A DNA stretch of 64,000 nucleotides from Orobanche coerulescens (lineage: Eukaryota; Streptophyta; Magnoliopsida; Lamiales; Orobanchaceae), in assembly GCA_033398695.1 (NCBI GenBank), contig CM065811.1:116545501-116609500 (forward strand), in the 5' to 3' direction. Shown in pieces: positions 34,111-44,620 of the stretch (position 1 is the stretch's first letter; the number at the start of each line of letters is the position of its first letter). The notes under the pieces were generated by a model, which ran no database searches, was not told the origin of the DNA, and was given only the letters and a program-made list of their open reading frames with translations. The position numbers and the translations under genes were made by a program.

Positions 34111-34752
34111 AAATAAAAATAGACGATGGTGAAATGAAAGGGGTACGGCCTGGCTCTCGCCGGAGTTCGAGGCTGGGTCATGGGCGGCGCACCAAGTTCG
34201 GACAGCCCCATACGGCCACAGCCGCTCAGGTAGGGTTTCGGGCTCAGCCCGTACTGATGGTTTAGGAAATTGATTTGTTGGTCTCTTTCTGAGTTTGATT
34301 TGGTTTTGGATCTGAAAAACGGGACTGGATTTGGGGTTCGAAATCGATTTGAATGGATTTGTGCTGGCCGAACTAGATGCTGGTTTTTGGGGTTCGGGCT
34401 GCGGGTTGGTTCCGGCCATGAAGTTCATCCGCGGTTTTGATAGATTGAACCTCGATGCCATAGGGCAGTGCGTATGAGATCTTGAGGATAGAGTTTTGAT
34501 TTTTGATTTGCAAGGTTAACATACACAACAAAATAGATTAAACCAACAGGATAACAGGGACCGTCGTCTATGAATATGAGGAGAAAAATTTGAGTACCTT
34601 TTGGTTGGAGTGCAGAAGATCCGTAGAAGGTGATGTCACAGAGATTTGCAGGGTACTTTTTTTTGTAGGAACGGCAGGAGCAGATGATTTGCGGTAGATG
34701 AAGAAAAATATCTCTGTATATTGTGTATTCTAGGGTTGTATGGGTGTAGAAT

Positions 34753-34766
34753 ACAGTATTTATACT
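34753..34766 (-). promoter_or_regulatory. TATA-like box of LTR C
   Basis: CAGTATTTATACTG is palindromic and reads TATAAATA on the minus strand, upstream of a CT-rich leader. Element D is inserted only about 27 bp further upstream. Confidence 0.45.
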
Positions 34767-34788
34767 GTAGAATTTAGGTTTAGGGGTG

Positions 34789-34793
34789 AGATA
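34789..34793. other. Target-site duplication of element D, left copy
   Basis: AGATA, matched by AGATA at 43206-43210 immediately after the right LTR. Confidence 0.9.
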
Positions 34794-36002
34794 TGTTGCT
34801 ACCCAAAATATTATCCGGAGATAGATATTGCTGGAATGGATGGGATAGCAAACAAATGCAAGAGCACTTCCGTGAGAAAGATAAATAACACAAGATTTGC
34901 CGGGGTTGTTAGTCCCGGGCTTGAATGCTCTCGCGAGATATTATTAATACCGATATTCGGGGATACAAGTACTAATGTAAGAAAACAATTACAATGAGTG
35001 TAAAGTTTCTTGTTATCTTAGCTAGTGAGCGTGTAGATTCTTTGGAAGAACCAGATTTGATGCTCGTGAGTTCTTGTAACAAAGGTGATGAGCAGTCGCG
35101 GCGGTGAGAGATCGACCGCCTCTCACGGCAGTATATAGCCGGATGTTTGGGCTTTTGGGCTTGTGAATCCCTTGGAATCCGTCTAGTGGAGACTTGTCTT
35201 CGCCGATCGTCTTCGGACGAGAGATTTGGAGAGAGAAGTCTGAGATGGATTCCGTGAGGTAGCCGAGCTTGATGATATGTGTGTGTTCTTCAAGATTTCC
35301 GTGGATGTATCGGAATGTGAGAGAATGAGCTCGAGCGTAAGTCGAGAATGAATTCGGATCTGTATATTCAAGATCGGGAATCGTAGAGTGAATTCGAGAT
35401 GTTGGTTCAAATGAATTGTAATCGAGAATCGAGAACCGAGAACCTTTTTCCGGTAGGAGGAGGTTCTCTATTTATAGGGCTTGATACGCCGGCGATCGCC
35501 TTTCTTGCAATATAATAATCGGGCGATCGTCTTTTAGCACATGGGCCTGTCCCCTCAGAGTCTGCAGGAGTTGTTGGCGTCAACTTTGCGGTCCAATGGG
35601 GAGCTTACACGCGTCCTGAGTTAGTCACATGCGGCCCTACTGACAACTTTCGGCGCACATGCCGGTAGGTGGGGTAGGTGACAGGCTTTAGTCAAAGATC
35701 TTGTCAGTTAGCAAAAGATCTTGTCAGCGCCTTTTACGGATCGCATGTGGGTGCTTTCGAGATCCAGTCCTTGACGGTTTTGATGGGCGATCGTCTCGCC
35801 GGGGCGCAGTCGATTGCCCTTAGCCGGTTAGTAGAGCAGATCGCCACCGCCAAAGGGCGATCGCCCGGGAGTCGATCGCTAGGTACACGATGGTGGTTTG
35901 CTATCTTCGTCTTGGCAAGCTAGTCATAGTTTGACTGGAGTTGACTTGGTCGCTCGGCCTTATAGTCGATCGCTGTCGGGATGAATAAATCGTGACACAA
36001 CA
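34794..36002 (-). mobile_element. Element D left (3') LTR
   Basis: 1209 bp. It contains a TATA box (reverse complement CCTATAAATAGA, 35467-35478) with GGCGATCGCC-type palindromes upstream at 35491-35980. The polypurine tract follows outside the LTR as attgccccgctcgc (36003-36016), read on the minus strand as gcgagcggggcaat. Confidence 0.9.
35491..35980. repeat. Palindrome array in LTR D (GGCGATCGCC type)
   Basis: ggcgatcgcc at 35491, ggcgatcgtc at 35522 and 35786, gggcgatcgccc at 35855, gtcgatcgct at 35871 and 35965. More CGATCG sites continue through the interior (36057, 36101 and onward). The array repeats in the right LTR at about 42685-43175. It lies directly upstream of the TATA box in transcription direction. 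Confidence 0.9.
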
Positions 36003-36347
36003 ATTGCCCCGCTCGCTCATACGTTGGAAACGTGGGGTGAGGTGGCTCTTTTGGCGATCGCCGAACTTTTTGACGAGCGACTAAGTGTTTTCTTGAATCG
36101 CGATCGCCTTTGAGTGATATACTCTGGATTTGGGCGACTGGTTGGCCGAATCTAGAGGAATAAACAACGGGCGTTGAAAAGTCTCGCGCACGTGTCGGGC
36201 TTCTCCGGAGGACTCCAACGGTCATTAATGACTCCTCGACGCGCGTCCTCGAAAAGACGCGACGCGGGTCTCGAGGGTCAACCGGTGCGCCGTTTGAGAT
36301 CCGACCCCCGAGGTTTTCCTTTATTGCAATCGGGTCCCCGCTTTCTC

Positions 36348-36357
36348 CTATAAAAGG
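36348..36357 (+). promoter_or_regulatory. TATA box of the antisense gene in element D
   Basis: CTATAAAAGG about 145 bp before ATG 36495, followed by a purine/pyrimidine leader. It is separate from, and opposite to, the LTR promoter. Confidence 0.6.
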
Positions 36358-36494
36358 CGCGGGGCTGCGATCTCACTCACGCGTACGCTTTGGAGAAAGA
36401 AGGTCCTCGCCGAATTTTTGAAGATCTAAGCGCCGATCGTCGATTGATTTCACTTTAGGGTAAGAAAATCCTTCTCTTCCTTTCTAACTCGAAA

Positions 36495-39097
36495 ATGGCC
36501 GGAACCTCATCGTCGTTTGGAGCGGGAACTGGTTACGCCACGGACATCGGTGCCTGGGAGAAACTACTTCCGCCTTCCACAGAGGCGGTGAAGCCATTCG
36601 AGCCGGAATCGACCCGGCTGAAGTTGAGGCTTTGTTCAATGAGGCCGATGTTGCTAGGAGTCGGCCGAGGAGAGACGATCGCAGATCGAGAGAGATCCGC
36701 GATCGTGGCTTACCGGGAGCAACATAGTGATTTTGGACGGGCCTATAGGGCCTTTGTCAAGTAATGGATAGATTGGCCGGTCCTACTCGCGATTCGATTT
36801 CGAGGGATATTCGGTCGCTTATCCCTATGTGCTCCCAAGCGGTCGCAGATCGTGCCGCAATGATCGTTGTGGTCGCCGGCCAACACGGAGCTCGACGTCC
36901 GTGAGAGATCCGCCGTCTGGAGGACAAGATTCCATGTTCCTTGAGATGTGGACATGTTCGCGCCCGCGAGAATGAACGAGCCGACCAGCCTCCGATGGGT
37001 ATGGTCGCAGTGAGTGAGGCCGTTATGGAGGCCGGCCGCGCTTCCCTCCGTCCTTTGCGGTCTCCCATCTGTTGGCCGCTTGGAATGTGGCGCCACTTCA
37101 CCGACGCCGAACGCCCGGCTCCAAATCATATGCACTCTCACCCTTTTCGGCGGTCACCGCTGTACTGTCTCCGTCGCCGTTGGAGATGAACTATTTGTTT
37201 AAAGCGGCACATAGAGGGTTGGTCGGCGGTTACCATATTCAAGGCCGATCTGGCGGGTGATTCATGGAGTTCGAATAAGATACGGGCGATCGAGGCGAAG
37301 TGGTTCGGGTTCTTTGGCAAGTGGAGAGCTTCGCGAGCGACAATCCCACAGCGAATCGGAGATCCCACCGAATTTCGGGAGAGGAATCCCGTGGGGTTTA
37401 GACTCTCCCTTCGCTTGGATGCGTGTTGGGTGATCTAATTTGATTTCTGTTTTGCAGGCTTTCATATCCCGGCGATCGAGGAGCCGCCTTTCGACTTCCT
37501 CGTTGTTTGGGAGCGAATTAGGAGCTTGTCGGACGACGACCTAGACGCCACTCGGATCAACAAGGAGAGTCGCTGGTTGTCGGCTCGACTATTCCGCTTC
37601 CCGAGACATCTCGCGGTGCCAGGTATGACTTTATGCGACCTTCAATTTCTAGGCGATCGCCTTATTTGAAGATAGTGTCTGACCGTTAGTCGATCGTCTT
37701 TAACTGCAGAGGTTCGTTTCCCTCGCTTTTTGGAGCCTCCGGAGGAGATCGCTATGTCGAACCCAGGAGTCCTAGGCCGTCTCAAGTCGAAGAGGTCGAC
37801 TCGGGTTCCACCCGTCGCATTGCCTATAGTTCCAGAGGCGGTGCCTCGTGCGGAGCCGGAGCCTCGCGTAGAGCAGGTCGAGGTTGAGGAGGAACTTCCG
37901 GAGGAGGGGCTGCGGGCGAATCGCAAGAGGCCGAGGCCGCAAGAAACTTCGTTTCCTGCCCCGGGCGATGAAATGCCGATCGCCGCGCCACCGATCACCA
38001 TCGTTGCTCCGGAGCGCGGGCCGCCCTCTGCGGCTTTTCTGCGGGAGGCGGCGATCGCGGATGCGGAAACTCCTCGAGGGAAACCGTTTTTCGGTCGGGA
38101 TCCCGAGAAGGCTGAGAGGTAGATCGCATTTCTGTGTTGACAATTACATCTGCGTAGGAGTTGTATTAACCTTGGTGTTTTGGTGCAGGATCCGTCGCAA
38201 AGACCCGTCTTGTCCACCGATGGTCGTGGATTTTCTGGCGAGTCGATCTCCTCGCCATTCCTGCGACATTCCTCCCTATGTGAGCAAGGCCGCCGCCTTG
38301 CCAAGGCGTGGACAATCGATCTGGATGCGATCGCCCGGCCGCGATCGCCGAGTTCGATGGATGCCGTTGTCGCCCTTTCTCTTCGAGACGGCGACCATGG
38401 CCGTCCCAGTGCTCAGAGTTTGAGGCGGCCCTCCACTATTCGCCTTCAGGAGGATCTTGAGGCGGCTCGGAAAGAGAACGCCGAGTTTGCTGACAAGATT
38501 GCAGCGATGGAGAGGGACTCCTTGGAGGCGGCCAAGCGGGCGAGCCATGAGCTTGAGCTGGAGAAGAAGGAGACTGAGAAATTCCGAATGGCGGTCGACC
38601 GGTTTCGGGACCAGATGCAGAGTGCCGTCCAGGCGAGGAATGTTGCTGAGGAGGAGGCCGATCGCCAGAAGGTGACGATCGCTCGGCTGATGAGCGAGCT
38701 GGCGGAGGCGAAAGAGAAGGTTGCTGCGAGGGAGGCCGAGCTCCAGGGATCGCAACAGGCGATGGCCGAGCTGAGAGGAGAGGTTGAGGCGACCAAGGCC
38801 GATCCCTTCCAAAACTTGGAGTATGTCAGCGAGTTCGCCTATTACTTGGCGTTCGCCGACTCCATCCGAGCGGCTAAGAAGGGAGGCTTGGAGGTCGGTC
38901 CTCTTGCTGAGAAGTTCAAGTCATATGCATTGGAGCATCCTCTCAATTCGGCTTTCTTCTTGCCGATCTTGGACCTGGCGGACATCGGTGTGGATTTGAG
39001 CTGGTATCCGTCTCCAGATAGTCTTGCTCATCCCGATGCTCCGGAAGATGAGGGAACCGCGCCGAATGCTGATGGCGAAGGCCCGGCAGGGGCCTGA
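36495..39097 (+). CDS. Antisense coiled-coil protein gene with introns in element D
   Basis: Starts at ATG 36495 (MAGTSSSFGAGTG). Good splice sites define introns 37623-37709 (gtatga...ctgcag) and 38119-38188 (gtagat...gtgcag), and an acceptor at 37458 (ttttgcag). Joining across 37623-37709 keeps the frame: EEPPFDFLVVWERIRSLSDD, then VRFPRFLEPPEE. The following exon is acidic and Pro-rich. The last exon has a long coiled coil (about 38440-38810, DLEAARKENAEFADKIAAM onward) and ends with FAYYLAFADSIRAAKKGG, DLADIGVDLSWYP and stop 39095-39097. Joining at 38119-38188 as read is one frame off, and the region 36765-37457 is not readable in one frame, so the gene may be damaged or miscalled. A polyadenylation-like aatgaaatgag follows near 39197. 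It resembles the coiled-coil 'gypsy-type transposon' proteins of Tat-lineage elements; function unknown. Confidence 0.55.
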
Positions 39098-39639
39098 GGC
39101 GCTTCCTTTTTGATGTTTTTAGCTTAATTTCTTTGTAGTTTGCTTTTTGTAGCACTTAGGCCTTCGGGCGACCGTGTACTCTATTTTTTCAAGTAATGAA
39201 ATGAGCGTTTGTCTTTCTGACTTATCTCTTGAATGAATGGTTATTTTTAAGTCTTTGTTTGACTTTGTACAAATGTGCGAGGAGAGATCGTTGCGAGGGT
39301 AGTTCCAAATGAATTGATAAACTCATAAGACAACTTTTTACAACAAGTTCGATCGCTGCACTACATCTGAAAAAATGACGATCTCCGTATGTGGTTGAAT
39401 AGCGACGATCGTCGTGTAGGTAGTCCGCACTCTTCTTGCCCCTTGTTTTTATTCACTTAGTGGAAGTAAGGGGATGAAAATAATTCCTTGAGCGAGCGGT
39501 CTTCAAGTTTGTCGAATCCTCGGGGATGGTCGTCCGTCTTGAGGAACCGTGCACGATCGCGGAGTTCGATGGACCGACTCCTTGATCATGTCTTGATGCG
39601 CGAAGACATTGAGTGTCTCGTGACTCACTTTATTATGAG

Positions 39640-40110
39640 GGTCCTCCGTTAGGCTGCGCCTCGCCTCGTATTTAAACGAAGGGCGTGCGGTCTCGGTCTA
39701 GAGGAGTCCTTGCGCGGGGCAGCGTCGGATGAATCAACTCCGCGCCCGCGGCTTGTTAGCTCTGCTTCCACCTCGGCCAGCCATGGAGATGGCCGACCTC
39801 GACGGTGTACGTTGAGACGGGGTTGTGGCACGTCGCATTGTCCGGGTTCACCATGTTAGATGATGAACCTTTGAGGGCGAGCGATCGTGTCCACTGATTT
39901 ATTTTGGAGGGCCCTCAGACTACGCCGGCCTCGTATTTAAACGAAGGGCGGGCGATCTTGGCCTAAAGGGACCTTGCATGGCCTAAGCAGTCGGTTCCAT
40001 CGACCGCCAGGACCATGGCTGCACTCTTCCACCTTGGATCGTCATGTAGATGCCGACCTTCGACGGTGTACGTTGTGCGGGGGAGGCGATCTCGTGCCTT
40101 AGTCCATCGT
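39640..40110. repeat. Imperfect direct duplication of about 250 bp in element D
   Basis: Two blocks (about 39640-39850 and 39900-40110) share cctcgtatttaaacgaaggg and gacggtgtacgttg at a constant offset of about 255 bp. No gene is visible from 39100 to 40320. Confidence 0.75.
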
Positions 40111-40319
40111 GTTTAGACGGTGAACTGCAGATGGCGATCGAGTCCTCTGGTTTCTTAAATAAGGAGGGAGATCGGGGTGACTTCCGTGGTCTCCTTCTCT
40201 TGATCGAAGAATATAGAGACGGTCGCCGAGGTTGATCCAGGGGTCGGCTCGTATGAGCTTCCCAGCCTGTTTTGCGTTCGACTCGGACGATCTTCTATAG
40301 AGATAGGCGGGGGCTTAGG

Positions 40320-41849
40320 CTAAACCAATAAGCTGTCCAACTTGCCCTCCTCGAACAGTCTACAGAGCTGCTTGAGGAGGTCGCGGCAATTGTTGGTGCT
40401 GTGGCCGGGACTCTTGTGGTAGGCGCAATATTGATTGTTGTCCAGGTGACCGTGGTCCCTTATCGCCTTAGGCTTTTTGAGCTCTTCGTGCCCCCTGATG
40501 GCATAGAAAATATGTGCCGGAGTTCTGTTGAACGTATGGAGGAGATGGGCTTCCATGTCCTCGAAAGCCTGGAGATCTCCGGGTGTCTTGGCGATCGCCT
40601 TCTTTGCTTTGGCGATCGCTATCTTCTGGGCCAGAGGTGGCGTTTCCTCGTCTAAGCGGAGGGTGAGTAGCCTTTGCCTGGCCAGGAAGTTGGCAGCTTT
40701 AGCGCGGAAGATCGTGTAAGTTGGGGAATATCCTTGGAGAGATGTCTGAACATGGGAGAGTGACCGTGGAATCCCCCCATGACCGAGTAGAGAGCGAGCT
40801 CATCACTGACGGGTTCGCCGGTGAGGATGATTTCGACTACCCCGTCGATGTAATCTGCGTCGATTCGTCCTTCCCGCTTGATTTTTATCATGCGCTGGGG
40901 CCTTCAGTCTGGCGACCTTCTTTGGCGAAGTATGACGTGAAGTCATCCGCCGTTTCTTAAAAGAGGTGACCGATCGTGGTGGTAATGAGACGTACCACTT
41001 ATGGGCGGCTCGCCCAATGTCACGGGAAGATCCGGCACTTGGTTGCATCAGATGCCCCACACCTACCATGTAAATTCGGAATTTACTCAGGTGGGTTTCG
41101 GGGTCCGATCTCCCCTTATACAGAGGTGTTTTAGGAGGAGCGATCGTTGGTTGTATGGGGGCAAGCTCGATGTGGACCGCGAGTGGCTCGGTCGGCCCGG
41201 CGATCTTCTTGCTGGTGCTTGCCCCAGCGTCCAAGATTGCTCTCATCTCATCGAGCTGACGTTGCATGGCGGCCATCGCCGTGGCCTGACTGTTAGCGGC
41301 TCGGCGATCGGAGCGGGAGCCGAGGCGGTTGAGTACTGAGTCCCTGGCGATCGGGGCGGGAGTCAGATGGCTGACATGCGTTCGGCTGTGAAGTGAGTAG
41401 GCCGAACTCCTGGTGACGGATTCGGATTCCGTCTTCTCAAGGTTGGAAACAGAGTGCCCCGGTCGCCGGGATGGGTCGCGTCCCAAGCGATCGAATATGG
41501 ATCCGTCCGGTCGTGCGAGAGCCTTTCCTCGCGAATCGGGGCTTTTTGACGATCGCTCGTTCAGTAGCCCCTTGAATTTCCGTTTTCCCATGCGACGGAT
41601 GATCGAGGGAGTTATCGCGGGCGGCGTGCATGCTCTCCGTCGCTCCTCCAGGATGGCCATAGCCTCCTCGATCTGTTCCTTGGTTTGGAACTGATCGAGT
41701 GAGAGGTTGGGGCCATCTCTCGGATGCGGGATCGAGAGTCTAGCGTTGCTGCGGCCTCCCCCTGTCGTCGGCTGGGGTTCGGACTGAGCCGGGAAATGGT
41801 GTCCGGCGGTTCGGAGAGTAGCTTTCTTCGATGGACCGGCGGATGTCAT
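40320..41849 (-). pseudogene. Element D gag
   Basis: Starts at ATG 41849 (MTSAGPSKKATLRTAG). A long charged N-terminus leads to the gag core: PLYKGRSDPETHLSKFRIYM near 41130, then AHKWYVSLPPRS. After a frame change near 40900 come a Lys/Asp segment and LYSVMGG. The C-terminus at 40320-40556 has YCAYHKSPGHSTNNCRDL, a C-x2-H...H-x4-C knuckle typical of Tat gag, and LKQLCRLFEEGKLDS. At least two frameshifts are present as read. It would provide capsid protein; enzymes must come from a relative. Confidence 0.8.
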
Positions 41850-41958
41850 GATTCTGGAGGTTTTCTTTGAAGTGCAGTGAGTGTCACTTCAAGTATATGC
41901 CCCGAGAACAGTGAGTGTTCTTCGGGACGGTAGAAATAAAAATATGAGGGTTAGATGT

Positions 41959-41977
41959 CCCTCCTTCTAGCGCCAAT
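41959..41977 (-). other. Primer-binding site of element D
   Basis: Read on minus: ATTGGCGCTAGAAGGAGG, directly inside the right LTR. This is the Tat/Ogre-type PBS. Confidence 0.8.
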
Positions 41978-43205
41978 TGTTGCTACCCAAAATATTATCC
42001 GGAGATAGATATTGCTGGAATGGATGGGATAGCAAACAAATGCAAGAGCACTTCCGTGAGAAAGATAAATAACACAAGATTTGCCGGGGTTGTTAGTCCC
42101 GGGCTTGAATGCTCTCGCGAGATATTATTAATACCGATATTCGGGGATACAAGTACTAATGTAAGAAAACAATTACAATGAGTGTAAAGTTTCTTGTTAT
42201 CTTAGCTAGTGAGCGTGTAGATTGCCGGAAGAACCAGATTTGATGCTCTGTGAGTTCTTGTAACAAAGGTGATGAAATCGCGGCGGTGAGAGATCGACCG
42301 CCTCTCACGGCAGTATATAGCCGGATGTTTGGGCTTTTGGGCTTGTGAATCCCTTGGAATCCGTCTAGTGGAGACTTGCCGTGCCGCCGATCGTCTTCTG
42401 GACGAGAGATTTGGAGAGAGAAGTCCTGAGATGGATTCCGGTGAGGTAGCCGGGAGCTTGATGATATGTGTGTGTTCTTCAGTATTTCCGTGGATGTATC
42501 GGAATGTGAGAGAATGAGCTCTGAGCGTAAGTCAGAATGAATTCGGATCTGTATATTCAGTGAACTGGGAACTGTAGAGTGAATTCCGAGATGTTGGTTC
42601 AAATGAATTCAGAACTGAGAACTGAGAACTGAGAACCTTTTTCCAGTAGGAGGAGGTTCTCTATTTATAGGGCTTGGATACGCCGGGCGATCGCCTTTAC
42701 TGCAATATAATAATCGGGCGATCGTCTTTTAGCACATGGGCCTGTCCCCTCAGAGTCTGCAGGAGTTGTTGGCGTCAACTTTGCGGTCCAATGGGGAGCT
42801 TACACGCGTCCTGAGTTAGTCACATGCGGCCCTACTGACAACTTTCGGCGCACATGCCGGTAGGTGGGGTAGGTGACAGGCTTTAGTCAAAGATCTTGTC
42901 AGTTAGCAAAAGATCTTGTCAGCGCCTTTTACGGATCTGCACGTGGGTGCTTTCTGAGATCCAGTCCTTGACGGTTTTGATGGGCGATCGTCTCTGCTCG
43001 GGGCGCAGGTCGATTGCCCTTAGCCGGTTAGTAGAGCAGATCGCCAGCTGCCAAAGGGCGATCGCCCTGGGAGTCGATCGCTAGGTACCTGATGGTGGTT
43101 TGCTATCTTCGTCTTGGCAAGCTAGTCATAGTTTGACTGGAGTTGACTTGGTCGCTCGGCCTTATAGTCGATCGCCTGTCGGGATGAATAAATCGTGACA
43201 CAACA
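41978..43205 (-). mobile_element. Element D right (5') LTR
   Basis: 1228 bp, nearly identical to 34794-36002. Differences are concentrated where this copy has CTG/CAG and the other has CG, for example gagaactgagaac against gagaatcgagaac. TATA box ctatttatag at 42661-42670 on the complementary strand. Confidence 0.9.
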
Positions 43206-43210
43206 AGATA

Positions 43211-43390
43211 TAATTGGGCTAGGAAAAGAGTTTGGGTCAACTCATTAAATTGGACTAGTAAAAGAATATGGCCACAAAATTAATATGGGTCGAACAATGA
43301 AAATGAAAAATAATCGGGCTGAATTAAATAATAATTATAATAATAATAATATTACTACTAATAATAATAAATAATAGGGATAATAATATG
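43211..43390 (-). mobile_element. Element C LTR, second segment
   Basis: AT-rich sequence resuming after the D target duplication. It contains cgggctgaattaaataat, similar to gagggctgaattaaatat at 33886 in the first segment, and ends in a TAA-rich microsatellite where element F starts. The boundary with F is uncertain by several tens of bases. Confidence 0.5.
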
Positions 43391-44110
43391 GAATCTCACT
43401 TTTCTGCTTTTCCTATTCATCCATCTTTTTTTGTACAATATAAGTTCTTGGCTGTCCCTGCTCTTTCATCTTCGTTGATTCAACTTTCTGTTGAGTCTTG
43501 TTAGTGTTCGATGCAACCGGTGTGCCTCCCCCATCTCGTCCTTTCACGATATCCCATGATCCAACCCTCAGTTGGATTTGATTTGTGAATGGTAATTTCT
43601 ACATCTTGTTTATCTTCTGGTTTTTTGCTTCATTAGTTTATCTTTTCGGGTTTCCTTTCGAGACTCGTTTTCTGCTTTGTTCGGCTCTGTTTCGCTGTGG
43701 TTTGCTACAATCAGTGATACGGTATCGTTTTGCTGTGGTGGTTTCATCACAGTGAAATGTGGTGAGGGTTCATTTGCTCCTGCTATCATGTGGTGGTCGC
43801 CGTGTGGTTTGAACGGTTTCTTGGGTTTGTTTGGGTTGAACCTTTCTTTGGTTTGATCAGATTCTTGGGTGGTACGTTCTGGTATATGGCTGATTATTGC
43901 AACTTGGAGTTGTGGGTCTCGTGCTTATCTCCACAATGAATTGGTTTTTCCTTGGTTATTAGTGAATCGGCTGCTTTTGGGATTTACTGCTTGTATATAT
44001 CTTTGGGTTTGGTTTGATAATTTTGGATTTGCTTCCCTGGTTTTGTTTGGTTATCCTTTTTGCTTGAGGTTTTGGTTTCCAGGGGGTGTTGGTTAGTTGT
44101 TTTTGCCGCT
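43391..44110 (+). mobile_element. Presumed 5' untranslated region of non-LTR element F
   Basis: No long frame. T/G-rich sequence between the TAA-rich target and the ORF start. Assigned to F by position only. Confidence 0.45.
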
Positions 44111-44620
44111 ATGCCAGTTGTGAGATTCCACTGTCCCTTTGTGGGTCTTGGGGGATGTCGGGACGGTGGTGGTAACGGGCTTACTAAAACATCTTTGATC
44201 ACTCATTTGCGTGACCGGCACTTTAGCGTTGAGGCTCTTGGCACCACTAAGCAGTCTCTCTTGTCGGATTTGGCTATTTTTGAAAGGACAGAGGTTACTC
44301 TTAAGCGTATGGGGCTGTGGTTATGTGGTGGTTGTTTCAAAACGCATACTTTCCGGACTAAATGTCGTCATGGTACAGGGTCTGATTTTGTGTCTCCTCC
44401 TGATTGTGGTGATGGTGTTGTTCGGTTTGTGTTATATGATCTCACCAGACCGCAGGTTCCTTCCCAGCTTGCCATTGTTGAGGATTCGGTTTTGGATTTG
44501 CTTGGTGGTTTTGATTTACCTCTTCTCGATACCTTATTCTCTAAGGGATTGCGGACTGTCAAATCCATCCCCCCTAAATGTCGGTTGGAGTTCTCTCGCA
44601 CTTTGAAAAGAGCTCTTGAT
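44111..44620 (+). pseudogene. Non-LTR retroelement F, N-terminal zinc-finger part
   Basis: The best start is ATG 44111 (MPVVRFHCPFVGLGGC); an in-frame ATG at 44060 is possible. Residues C8, C16, H32 and H37 form a C2H2-like finger (HCPF...GGC...THLRDRH). A second Cys/His cluster, LCGGCFKTHTFRTKCRHG, lies at about residues 71-88. N-terminal fingers like these bind target DNA in site-selective non-LTR elements. The frame runs exactly to 44620, where element E is inserted after TTGAT. It resumes in the same frame at 54073. Confidence 0.8.
44616..44620. other. Target-site duplication of element E, left copy
   Basis: TTGAT, repeated at 54068-54072 on the far side of element E. Confidence 0.95.

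Larger units (their letters stand above)
32933..34793 (-). mobile_element. Element C 5' LTR, first segment
   Basis: Begins TGTAGCGACC on the plus strand. It contains a 27-bp tandem repeat (33370-33495), CT and CA microsatellites (34001-34110) and a TATA-like box (34753-34766). It is interrupted at 34794 by element D. The opposite LTR terminus is most likely GGGGCGTTACA at 57098, whose reverse complement TGTAACGCCCC pairs imperfectly with TGTAGCGACC. The rest of the LTR would then be 43211 to about 43390 and about 56830-57098, giving an original length near 2.3 kb. Confidence 0.7.
34794..43205 (-). mobile_element. Element D, gag-only Tat-type LTR element, complete
   Basis: 8.4 kb, bounded by 1.2-kb LTRs (34794-36002, 41978-43205; TGTTGCTACC...TGACACAACA) and a perfect 5-bp duplication AGATA. 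PBS and gag place it on the minus strand. It has gag but no protease, RT, RNase H or integrase; the space normally used by pol instead carries an intron-containing gene on the opposite strand. This matches the non-autonomous TR-GAG architecture known in plants, with the extra antisense ORF reported for Tat-lineage elements. The LTRs are nearly identical, so insertion was recent. Confidence 0.9.

Noticed and set aside
33934..34461. 175-codon minus-strand frame in LTR C
   Set aside because: About half reads through CT/CA microsatellites; no recognisable domain. A short leader ORF remains possible but is unsupported.
36743..38812. Long minus-strand frames opposite the antisense gene of D
   Set aside because: They are shadows of the plus-strand exons; the plus strand has splice sites, a TATA box, a coiled coil and a polyadenylation-like signal.
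35491..43180. Bacterial or cyanobacterial origin suggested by GCGATCGC sites
   Set aside because: The sites lie in a complete plant LTR element with PBS, gag and target duplication; resemblance to the cyanobacterial HIP1 octamer is coincidental.
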